DNA from: Mytilus californianus
Lineage: Eukaryota; Mollusca; Bivalvia; Mytilida; Mytilidae
DNA length: 64,000 nt
Direction of reading: 5' to 3'
Assembly: GCF_021869535.1 (NCBI RefSeq)
Contig: NW_026262679.1
Span: forward strand, 79,543,143-79,607,142
Of this stretch, positions 35,896 through 45,375 are shown piece after piece (the first letter of the stretch is position 1; every line of letters begins with the position of its first letter). The notes beneath the pieces were generated by a model. The model searched no databases. It was given only the letters and a program-made list of their open reading frames with translations, and was not told the DNA's origin. Both the position numbers and the translations under genes were made by a program.

Positions 35896-36009
35896 AAATC
35901 AAAGTAACGTGACAAGTGTAAGTACCAACAAAATCCGACGTATGCGTACAACGAATTTAAAATACATCTTAGAAACATGAACTCCCAACATACCAGCGGA
36001 AGTGATAAC

Positions 36010-36460
36010 CTTTGATTAATTCTGCTTCATACGAGTATAGAAATCATTCAACAACAAGCGGTGCACAAGTGGTGTTCATCTCTATGCCAATGGTATGTTG
36101 AGCGATCTGTTCAACGAGATTGAAGAAAATCCTGGATTACAACATTATTTTCTTCTGAGTACCTTTTCGTTTTGTGAGTGCGGTTCCTGGCATTATAATT
36201 TTATTTTCTAAAACCATGGAAGCACGCCTTTTTTCTTCTTTCATTAACCAACAACATATTTTTTAAGACTTTATGGGAACGATTTTTTAATTCAACATGA
36301 GGGTTGGAAACGTGTGGAAAAGTTACAAAATTAAAACTTTTTGATTTCAAAACATAAATCTTTGGAATTTTTAAAAGAAAACAAAGACATTTGATTGACA
36401 CCATTAATAGAGATAGTAGATCTTGTAACATTTCTTCTGTAATCCCTCATTAACTGCTGT
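36010..36460 (-). pseudogene. Reverse transcriptase relic (same family as 5478-6440)
   Basis: The minus strand reads FNFVTFPHVSNPHVELKNR, corresponding to the RT segment that normally reads '…FSTLYTTIPHDKLK…'. Further on, in another frame, comes QHTIGIEMNTTCAPLVVE, matching the GIPMGTNCAPLxAD motif. At least one frameshift and stops separate the two. The YxDD part is not present. It is a 5'/palm fragment of the element. Confidence 0.6.
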
Positions 36461-37814
36461 TAAATCAGAAGTATGAATTCTTATAAGAAGTTAAAGTTTT
36501 GAATCTTAGTTGAACGCATCACATACCCGGCTAAATTCTCTTAATTATGAAAAAAAAAACTTTCGTTTTAAATGGATTTGAGGTCTTCATTGTTGAAATG
36601 TCATTGGAAGTCAAGACAAACTTGTTATTCATAAGTATTATCTTTCCTCTCAGCTATAGCTGCTTAAGTACTTGTAGTGATTTCATGTGATCTGGTACTG
36701 GCTAACTCTTTTATCAATTAGTAAATCAAAAATATCGGTTTTAAATGTGAAAACGATATTTTATATTACAGAAGAACCAAGTAGTTGTATTCACTCTAAA
36801 TAGATATTTCTCTCCTGCTTTGTGACCTTTATATTGTGATTTAGCACGTCAAAAAATCCGACCCACGTGCAAGTATAGTATAGAGCACTATGTGTATTCG
36901 TGTCAGGAACGTCAATGCAATTTTATCCAAATTGAGTGGCAGATTTTTTATTCTCTATATCAGACTACAAAATTTTAATTACTTTCTCATACTAGTAACC
37001 CCCTTCGTGGTTTCTGCGAGAATTCTTGAAAGGTCATGACCGGCATTTAAGAGAGCAATACTGTTTTGAGTATTAATATAAAATGAAAATAAAATTTGGA
37101 TCAATTAACCAGACAATCATCCACCCTATACATTTCAGAAACACTGAAAATTTAAAGGAAGTTGAAAGTTTAATGAATACCCATTAGATATACTAAATTT
37201 AAGCATATTTACATAATTTTCGTCTCGGTACAATATCTGATTTAAAAGATGGTAGATTTATTAAGGGACTTCATTCTTTGGTACTGGACTGGTATCCTGT
37301 AACTGGGATCCTATTCCATGACATCAACATGTTATCGTCTTGAATATTCTATGGTATTTTCTGCTGGATGATAAGCAGCTGTTAATCGAATAATTCATTC
37401 TGAACTCAGTTATGTTATTTATAGAGTCAACTTAATGTATTTGAATTGTCTACACTCCGCGTTTCTAAACTAGAGGTTAGTTAACCCCCTTTAACTTGTC
37501 GTGCCAAATAATTGTTATTCGAAACACCGGGCTTTTTATACCGCCCACTTTCGTTCGGAATGCTTGAAATAAAGCGCTTCTTTATAAACAGTACCTTCTT
37601 TTCCTTTTGACGATAATATGTGATAAGATATACGTTGTGACGGATAAAGTAATGAAAATAACGCTTTTTGAATAAGTAACTAACCACGAAAAAACTGTAA
37701 CGACTAACATGGTTTGTATAGGGTATTAATTAAGAGAGAGAAAATAGAAACCAGGGGAAACAAAATTTTCACATGAGTACATATCAAATACACATCATAA
37801 CTTGTAACTTACAT
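36461..37814. other. Non-coding, nothing recognised
   Basis: AT-rich; the frames at 36201-36431 and 37481-37687 are a repeat relic and noise respectively. About 36830-36850 begins the block shared with the region before gene 3. Confidence 0.4.
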
Positions 37815-38215
37815 ATGGTGGATTGTAGAAGGGATAATATAGTTATTATAATATAAAAATAAGGAGATATGGTATGATTGCCAATGAGACAAATATAGTC
37901 AACATTTCTCTAAATGTCATCATAAATATAAATTCATTGGGAAGTATGATTCCGCCTGCTGGAATTCTTTTAATTCACACTAAGGTTTTTATTGTAATGT
38001 TATTTATTAAGCGATCAAGTCTACAAATTGTCGTCTAGTCTTTCTATTGTTTATTCCCCCATTTTTTTTTTGTTGGGTTTGTTGTGGTGGTCTGGGGAGG
38101 CTTTCAGACTAATGACGAAGACTATAGTTATACTGTTGTTGTTAAATCGTTGCCTCTAGTATTTTTCGGAAAGAGCCCTAATTCGCCAATTTATAGTTTG
38201 AAAAAATAAAACGGA
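37815..38215 (+). repeat. Duplicated intergenic block (copy 2)
   Basis: Homologue of 28735-29145 (see shared words 'gtatgattccg', 'aatcgttgcctctagtat', 'aattcgccaatttatagtt'). It contains the start of a Family A end ('ataaggagatatggtatgattgccaatgagaca'). Confidence 0.7.
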
Positions 38216-39651
38216 TGATATAATTTTGGTCCACACAAACCGTTTTTTTTTCTGGAAAGGTCAGACAAAGTGTTTTTAAACTAGTTTAACATCCAAAATG
38301 TGTACATATCTGTCCCCAGTCAGGAACCTCGACATTTAGGAAATTTAGTCGATCTTTGATAATGTCTGTTAAATTTATTCACAAATTTTCTATAATCAGG
38401 ACGATTAAAGGCGCAAATTCGTAGCCTAGTCACCGATTTAACTCAAATTCTTATATCTTATTCCAAATTAAGTTCATACAGCAAAATATTCAACCATTTC
38501 GAAAGTCATCGGACGTTTTAAATCTATCTTACAATTTTGACAAAAACATAGAATACGATTTTCTTTGTTTCAAACATTTATGAAAGCAGAATTGTGACTG
38601 CATAATATTTCGCTATTAGTAGTCACTTTGGTTCCATTTTGTCAAAATATGCTCAAAAACATCGATACTGTATTATTAGCTTGCAAGTTAATAGTTCAAC
38701 TCATTTGAATACGTATTCATCAGACTTTCAATTTAACCCTCGGTTACGCATGTGTTAATCATGTTCAATTATTGAAAAGAAAATAATGTCAACAGTGGAA
38801 AGTGAAACTATGGAGCCACGGTGTAGATCCATTTCGTTGACCGATTCTGAAAACAAAAAAAAATCATTCTTACTCAGTTAAAACGATGATTTACATATAT
38901 TTTTAAGCATTGACACGAAATCAAACAGATCGAAAAATCGCTGTTATACGATTGTTCGTGTCTGTTTGTTTTTTTCATATTCATATTTATGCTTTTATTT
39001 ATATCTAGTCGTACAAACAATCGGCATTCTTCGGAGGTCATCTCGATGGTTAAATAGTTGGGGTCTAGTCTAACATACACTCGAAATACTGATCCATTAT
39101 AAAGAATCCATGAATTATAAATTATTTCTTTTGGAGTTTTTGTAATTTGTATATATGTATTAGTATGTTATAAATCAAATATGAGAATTTGAGTCAAATC
39201 GGTGAACGTGAATTTGACAGCTAATGCCCCTTAAGAGCTTGACAAATTGTATAAACAGTTGTATGTTGTTGAAAATATCCTATCTTGTCTTTTGTTTGTT
39301 TGTTTTCTTCTTTTTTTTTGTGTGTTTTTGAGTTGTTGTCTCATTGACATATAACCCAGGGATGTAACCAGAGTTTTTTTAAACTATTTGAAAGAAGCAG
39401 TCAGTTTTTCGTATATTAATATAACTTACAATTTGTGAAAACTTTTTCCAAGTGAAATTCAAATTAAAGATATGGTAACTTAATCGAATTTTCGTTTAAA
39501 ACCATTAAAAAGAGAAATTCGAAAACGTGCAAATTTAAGTATGCTGCGTGTCATTTTTATAGGCACTTTGATAAAGATAACCGTCAAATATTTTATATTT
39601 TAGCATCAAGTCTTGTTATATCCGATATGAGAAAAACCACTCTCTTCGTTG

Positions 39652-39688
<37 letters not shown>

Positions 39689-39890
39689 CGTCAACAAAAA
39701 ACGGTAAAAAAAAGTACGAATTATTTTGTTAGTTTGGTAGTAAAAGATATGACAGTGTTAATGAATAAATATGAAACTGAGCAGTAATTAATGTATTAAC
39801 AGTGTTACATTTTCAAAAATCGTAAGCACAGAATTATAATAAAACACTTCATTCTTTTTCAAACACATCCTCCCATCATAAAATAAGGTT
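38216..39890. other. Non-coding with a TA microsatellite
   Basis: No gene. A (TA)n run of about 30 bp lies at 39655-39684. 'gtgaatttgacagctaatgc' near 39209 recalls 32860-32875 upstream of gene 3. Confidence 0.45.
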
Positions 39891-39924
39891 CACTGTAAAT
39901 ATTTCTTTTGCATTAGCGGTACAT

Positions 39925-40083
39925 AAAACACTCGAATGCGGTAATGTTATTGTCCGGACATTCTGTAATGTTGTCGATTTACAGACATAATTTCTTACGA
40001 CTTCAGTTCAACAGGGAAGTTACGTTACATATAAATACATGTACAACTCGTGTACTATTCACTTTCAAATTAAGTTCTTTTAG
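39925..40083 (+). promoter_or_regulatory. Core promoter and non-coding exon 1 of peptide gene 4
   Basis: TATAAATACATG starts at 40030; the initiator-like TTCACTTTC has its A at 40061, 31 nt on. Exon 1 is inferred as 40061-40083 (23 nt, ending TTTTAG) before donor GTAAGT. Upstream shared words: 'actcgaatgcggtaatgttattgtcc', 'caacagggaagttacgtt' . Confidence 0.8.
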
Positions 40084-40566
40084 GTAAGTTTGTAAAATGG
40101 TTTGTGTAGGACTTTTTGAAATATTTTAGAGTAATGACAGAATAAAAATCCTTGGTTATCTATCTCTTTTATTTCTTTTAACTGACGAAAAAAAAGCAAA
40201 CTAAACGAATGATAAATATTTTGGTGCGCGGGATGAGAATAAATGGATATTTATATACAATGACATGTCAAAGGTCTTTTCGATAATGTGATTATTTGCG
40301 CATTTTCGACTACTGATTTTTTAAGGGTTTTACTATTGCACTTTTTTCTATTTATGATTCAAGAAGAAATTATTATATGATCATTGTGTGTTAACATGAT
40401 TGCGATGAGCATTGCATTTTCATCTTTATATCACTTGTCTTCTGAAATGAGAAAAATATTTATATCTTTTAATCAAATGCATGAAACCTAAACAAAATAA
40501 CCATTTAAAAATATGCTTAATTTCTTTTTTATTTATCCCTTTTAGCTGTGAGAGTCAATCTTCAAA

Positions 40567-41111
40567 ATGAACACAAAAATCGCCATTTGTCTGATCCTTC
40601 CCTGCATCATCGCACTGGTTTCCTGTGCTTATTTACCTGGTAACTACGGATACCAACAACCAAGACAGGTGGCTCCTTATGCAAACTATGCTGCCAATAG
40701 TTACCAGGGTCTGAAACAGGCTAGACTCTTTAACTACCGTGAGTATATCTTACACTAGGTTCAAATATTGTTAGAATAATGAAAGTGGTTGGGATTGTAG
40801 AATATCACAAAGGAAATCGCATTAGTATCAAGAATGTTTGTTATATATAAGATTGAAAGATCTCAAGTCAAATATAAAGAATACAGTAGCTGAGGATTCT
40901 TGTCATTTATTTATTTAATCATTTGTTAAAATTACGAGAATAAATCTATTTGAGAGATGATATTTTAAGAATTAAAATGGGAATCTTGAGTTTATGGCTT
41001 TTTAAATGTTTATAAGTATGAAATCTAACTAAAGTTTAATCTTAGTTACTTTAAAATAATTACGCAAAAATGTACGTTTAACACGGCGTCTCAGACTTTA
41101 TAATTTTTCTC

Positions 41112-41162
<51 letters not shown>

Positions 41163-41251
41163 AATAATATTTTGTATTTGATTTTGTAGTCCTCGGAGGT
41201 CTGTACTTCTTAAACCTCTTTAACTTCACTGGAAACAGAATCGCTGGTTAA
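40567..41251 (+). CDS. Small secreted Tyr-rich peptide, cluster gene 4 (2 coding exons)
   Basis: Coding exons 40567-40738 and 41190-41251 give 77 aa, stop TAA (the others use TAG). The 5' UTR is 44 nt (40061-40083 plus 40546-40566). Mature start AYLPGNYGYQQPRQ, the gene 2 subtype; last exon LLGGLYFLNLFNFTGNRIAG, identical at protein level to gene 2. The only residue difference from gene 2 that I find is Ile5 versus Val5 in the signal peptide, so the mature peptides are the same. A (TTA)n run sits about 20 nt before the acceptor of the last coding exon. Function unknown. Confidence 0.88.
41112..41169 (+). repeat. (TTA)n microsatellite beside a splice acceptor
   Basis: About 16 TTA/TAT units end in ATAATAATAT roughly 20 nt before the acceptor TTTTGTAG at 41182-41189 of gene 4. 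Shorter ATT/TTA-rich tracts occupy the same intron position in genes 1-3. Confidence 0.9.
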
Positions 41252-41639
41252 ACAACTTTTTTCACAAACATCAAAGGTAAGAAGTTATCTTATTTGAATT
41301 TTGCATTTGCCATTTCAACGTGAAAAGCTTTCAAGGGTATGTTGACAGGGACCGAATTTGGCGTGCAATTTGCTCCAGCTTGTCCACAGTATTACTTCAA
41401 ATAAAAAACGATAAAATATGATCATTTTACATAATTTCTTAAAAACAAAATAAAAACAACCTGGCATTTCAAAACGTAATAATGTATTTATTGTAAAATT
41501 TTCCTACAAAATATAACATATTAAAATACTTAGTAGTGTTTGAAAGCAAACTTTATTTTTCACTGTATAAGTTGGCCTTCCTGTAAATGTCATTTGTATA
41601 TACACATGTTATAATGAATAATTAAAAAGAACGAGAGGC

Positions 41640-42330
41640 TGTCAAAATATGAAAAACCGAAGTTTTCTTTTCATATATTAGCGTCATTGTTAAAAGCAAT
41701 CAAGGACTATAACTCATGAACGACAAAAGTGAAAATCGTAAAAACGAATCTTGACCTGCATTATGCCAAAAGAAAAAAGTTAAAATTTGAACGGGATTGC
41801 CAAGCGTTCTGAATTTATCGCACAGAATTTACATTATGTGCCTATTTCCAATCAATCAAGCAACATAATTCCAGAAAGGCAAAAGTATAAATCGTCTATA
41901 TCAAACTTGACATCCGTTTTATCATCAGTAACAACATATTAAAGTTTAAACAGCATTTTTTTTCATTTTTTCTCAAAAAAATTGCACGGAAAGGACTATT
42001 TCCCAATCAATCAAGGACTATAACTCAACGACGGCAAAAATTAAAATCGTCAAAATCGAACTTGACCTTCATTTTGCCATCAGTGACAACATATTAACAT
42101 TTGAAAAAGCATTGGTTGAACGGTTCTCAAATTGTTGAACATAAACGATACAAAGTACCATTTTTCCCAATAAATCATAACTACCGAACTCCCGAACAAC
42201 AAAAGTGAAAATTGTCAATATCGAACTTGACTTGTCATCATCAACATCGTATCAAAATCTGAAAAGGGTAAACAGTTCCTAAGTTATTACACAGAAACAG
42301 ATGTAGCCGCCTGCCCGACCGATAGTCCGC
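41640..42330. mobile_element. Element with ~155-165-bp tandem core in gene 4 UTR intron
   Basis: Diverged units begin near 41697, 41849, 42002 and 42165, each with 'caatcaa(g)gactataactc', 'aaaatcgtcaaaatcgaacttgac' and 'catcagtaacaacatatta' type words. The right end reads 'gccgcctgcccgaccgatagtccgcc'. It expands this intron to 1203 nt. Bivalve 'pearl'-type elements have similar tandem cores of about this size; membership is inference. Confidence 0.65.
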
Positions 42331-42479
42331 CGTCCAATCAATCATCAATAACAGTCGGAAAATCCTGTTAACGCAAATATTTTACATAAACTTATGCTTA
42401 TGCATTGGTTTATACAACATTCTCTTTCCTCGCTAAACATGTATTTCTAACGTATTCTTTTTATTACAGGTTAACAAGC

Positions 42480-42760
42480 AGTACCTTGCACAGTCATGGA
42501 GAAAGATAAAAGTGTGTTAAAAAAGATTTCACCGTCAGTTTAGATTACCTTCTGTAAACTTTGTTCCATTATTTGAATCTGTTCGTTAACAAAATACCTT
42601 TATTTGTTACATTAACACTCCCGGAGACTTCTTTTCAAAGAATGTATTCCCAGATTAAAAACTGTTTGACTATTCAAACCCTTCATTGTTTTACATAACT
42701 TCTGTTCGCCATTTTATACCTAATTGTGAAATAAAATCTGTGTCTTCAACCAATCTGTTT
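42480..42760 (+). other. 3' UTR exon of gene 4 with AATAAA
   Basis: Acceptor TTATTACAG precedes GTTAACAAGCAGTACCTTGC. AATAAA is at 42730-42735. The upstream donor is at 41277 (GTAAGAAG). Confidence 0.75.
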
Positions 42761-43700
42761 GTTATATTTGTGCTTGGTTATATCAATCTGCTACATTTTA
42801 ATGTCTTATGGCCCATCACAAATTTAACCAGAGTAACACGACGGATGTCATCTTATTTGTTTGCTTGTCTGTATGCTTTTTTTTTATGGTCAAGTCTGTC
42901 TCGGTCGTCGACATTTTTTTTATTGCCGCCTATGCTATTAAGGATTAATAATTGTATATACGATATGACAAGCACTGATTCGTCCCGAGTTTGAAATTAA
43001 ATAAAAAACAAAGATTTGCCATCAACACTAAAATATTACACAATATAAGATAACCATCGATGAGGTTCCCGACTTATAATAGCCACATTAATGTAAGTCG
43101 GGTTAAACTAGTTTTTTGAAATCTCAATCATCCCTCTTTCCATGACCAGTTGACTAACAGAAGGTGGATGAAAGAATGTTCAACAACAAAAATTAAAAGG
43201 GAATTAGTTCTCATAACTCTCAACTTGATTGATAACAAAACACAACTACAAAAAAATTACAAACAATAACATACCGCATCAAAAAATATTCAAGGTTACT
43301 AAAGACAAACTGCTAATTTGAAATCATGCGATTCTACACCGTCTAATATCGGTAACTGTGCTTCATAGAAGATATCATCGTCATAAACAGAGAATTAAGA
43401 AGAGAAAGATATGATTTTAACGATATCAGGTAACAATCTGTACAGAAATTAAATGCACAAAAACAGAAGAAAAATTTTATAATTTCTTCAACCTATAAAT
43501 AAACAAATTAATGTTATTTGAAGAAAAAAACGCCGTGATCGAAGATCAGCAGTATCAATATAACTATTACCAATAAATATATTCAACCAAATTTTAACAG
43601 AAAGAATTGATTCATTAATTCATTGTTGTTTGCTGAACGCCGTAACACAGATTTGAAGGCAGTTGTATGTATAATATTCAGTACCGTAAAAAGCGGAATT
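42761..43700. other. Non-coding, nothing recognised
   Basis: AT-rich; end of the peptide gene cluster. The frame at 42686-42994 overlaps the gene 4 UTR and has no domain. Confidence 0.4.
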
Positions 43701-43706
43701 CTGAAT

Positions 43707-43985
43707 TCAATTTTTTTTTATAGACTCATGCAGATGTAAATATCCTTCCACAATAAAACTTATAATGTGAACAAATTTGTAAATGTTTTGACAAATGTAG
43801 GATCTTTTTATTTCTGTTTTTGATAATAGAGATATTATATTCATTGAAGTGCTGTAAACACGCCCATATCGAAAAAACTGAGAATTGTACACTTCATGAA
43901 AAAGAGCTAACAGAACATCACCATAAATAAATTCAATTATCGATAGGAAAGGAAAAGTCGTCCCATTTATCACAATCTGTTTAAA
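43707..43985 (-). pseudogene. Reverse transcriptase relic (same family), short
   Basis: Across two frames the minus strand gives KWDDFSFPID, then IYGDVLLALFHEVYNSQFFRYGR. This aligns with the KRDDFNFPIVNFPFL…GDVPLAPSYGVYISQLVRYAR block of the copy at 5478-6029. A frameshift lies between the two halves. Only about 90 codons survive. Confidence 0.65.
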
Positions 43986-44034
43986 ATACAGATCCTGTGT
44001 TCAAGCTTTGCTGACCTTGATCTATATTTTAAAC
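43974..44034. repeat. Inverted repeat
   Basis: CAATCTGTTTAAAATACAGATC and GATCTATATTTTAAACAGATTG (split across the interval) are reverse complements with one bulge, separated by about 17 nt. It sits exactly at the edge of the RT relic. Confidence 0.6.
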
Positions 44035-44039
44035 AGATT

Positions 44040-44800
44040 GCATTTATCATTGATTTTGGTACCCAAACTTTCATGATAATTTTTTTTAAATTCAAAATCC
44101 AAAAAGAACAGTATTGTGTTGATAAAAATTAGACTCCTATGCCCTTTCTCGTTGTGCAAATATTTGAAATATTCGTTTCAAGCCATTTAACCCCCAAACC
44201 TATTTCGTTGAAAGCTTAACTTTTTAAGTAGTAACCCGGTAATGAATCGAGAGGATATTCTAAAATGTACATATTTCATCATTCCTTTTAAGTAAATATT
44301 TCAACGCTCCAGAAATGTTATTTATGTTTGATTGAATTCGAAGTAATTAAAAATTCATGCGTTTGCATTTTAACGTGATTGAGACCAACAGAAACGATTT
44401 AGTTCTTTTAGAAGTAATAATAATTGTATTATATTAAATAAATATTGGAAACTTTTTTTTCTCAATATTCACATCTTTCTTGTACAGCATGCAGGACAAC
44501 AGTTTTTGGGACTGTTGGACCGGTGGTGATTTGTTAACCACAAGCATGCATCGGAATGGATATAAACGCCCCCAAAATTTGATGTTTACTTTTTTAAGCA
44601 AAACAAAATCATACCAGTTATAAACTGTATTTTTGGATAACAACTGGTTTGTTTGACTTTCATTTTTCATCTCAGTCTATGCATGGCTTCGAGTGCAAGC
44701 TTAGATTTCAGGCTATCGCTTAGACTAACAATTTGTTTATTCTTTAGGCCAATAAAAATAACTGTTGTACGGGAACACAGTAAAATAAGTATAAATAAAA
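44040..44800. other. Non-coding, nothing recognised
   Basis: Small frames on both strands without domains. No feature supported. Confidence 0.4.
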
Positions 44801-44806
44801 ATAGAT

Positions 44807-44965
44807 GTTGGGTAAACGTCAATGAGACAAAAAACCAACGACATAAATAACGAAAAGACATCCAGGGGGCAACGTACAGTCTTCAACAATATGTAGACAG
44901 GTGTCTGTTGTGGTATGTCAAGCTCTCAAACTGTCACAAGTCTGAAGAAACTGTATGCGCTTATT
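44807..44965. repeat. Family F copy
   Basis: 'gtcaatgagacaaaaaaccaacgacataaataac', 'cagtcttcaacaat', 'acaggtgtct' and 'tatgtcaagctct' are shared, in order, with 61737-61870. Confidence 0.65.
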
Positions 44966-45375
44966 TATCGTGTAATACTATGCAAGAAAAAAGCATTACA
45001 CCTAGTGTTAAGATATATTGTTGCAATATATTGAGGTTTGCCAGTGAATTGATATTGCAAACGCATGTCTGCTAGGCTGTCTGGGTAAAGGATGCTTACA
45101 TAACATACGGGACACAGTTTATATTTATATCTTCCTTGATTATAACACTGAACAAGTATATTCGTCTACCAAGAACTGAATGCTTTGTATAAAGCAACTC
45201 AGTAATTTATGGGCTTTATTTGCAATATATACTTGACATTTATTGATTGTGTTATAAGACACAAAAATACACACTATAGTGCTTTCATCGTGTAATTTTC
45301 AATGATAAATGTTTGACAATTGACAACGGTATAATGAGACTTCCTCATGAAAATAGTTTATGTTGCTTGGTTAAA

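Noticed and set aside
13893..41251. Naming the peptide genes as mussel foot proteins or a known antimicrobial family
   Set aside because: Tyr-rich and cationic composition is compatible, but no diagnostic repeat or cysteine pattern of a named family is present.
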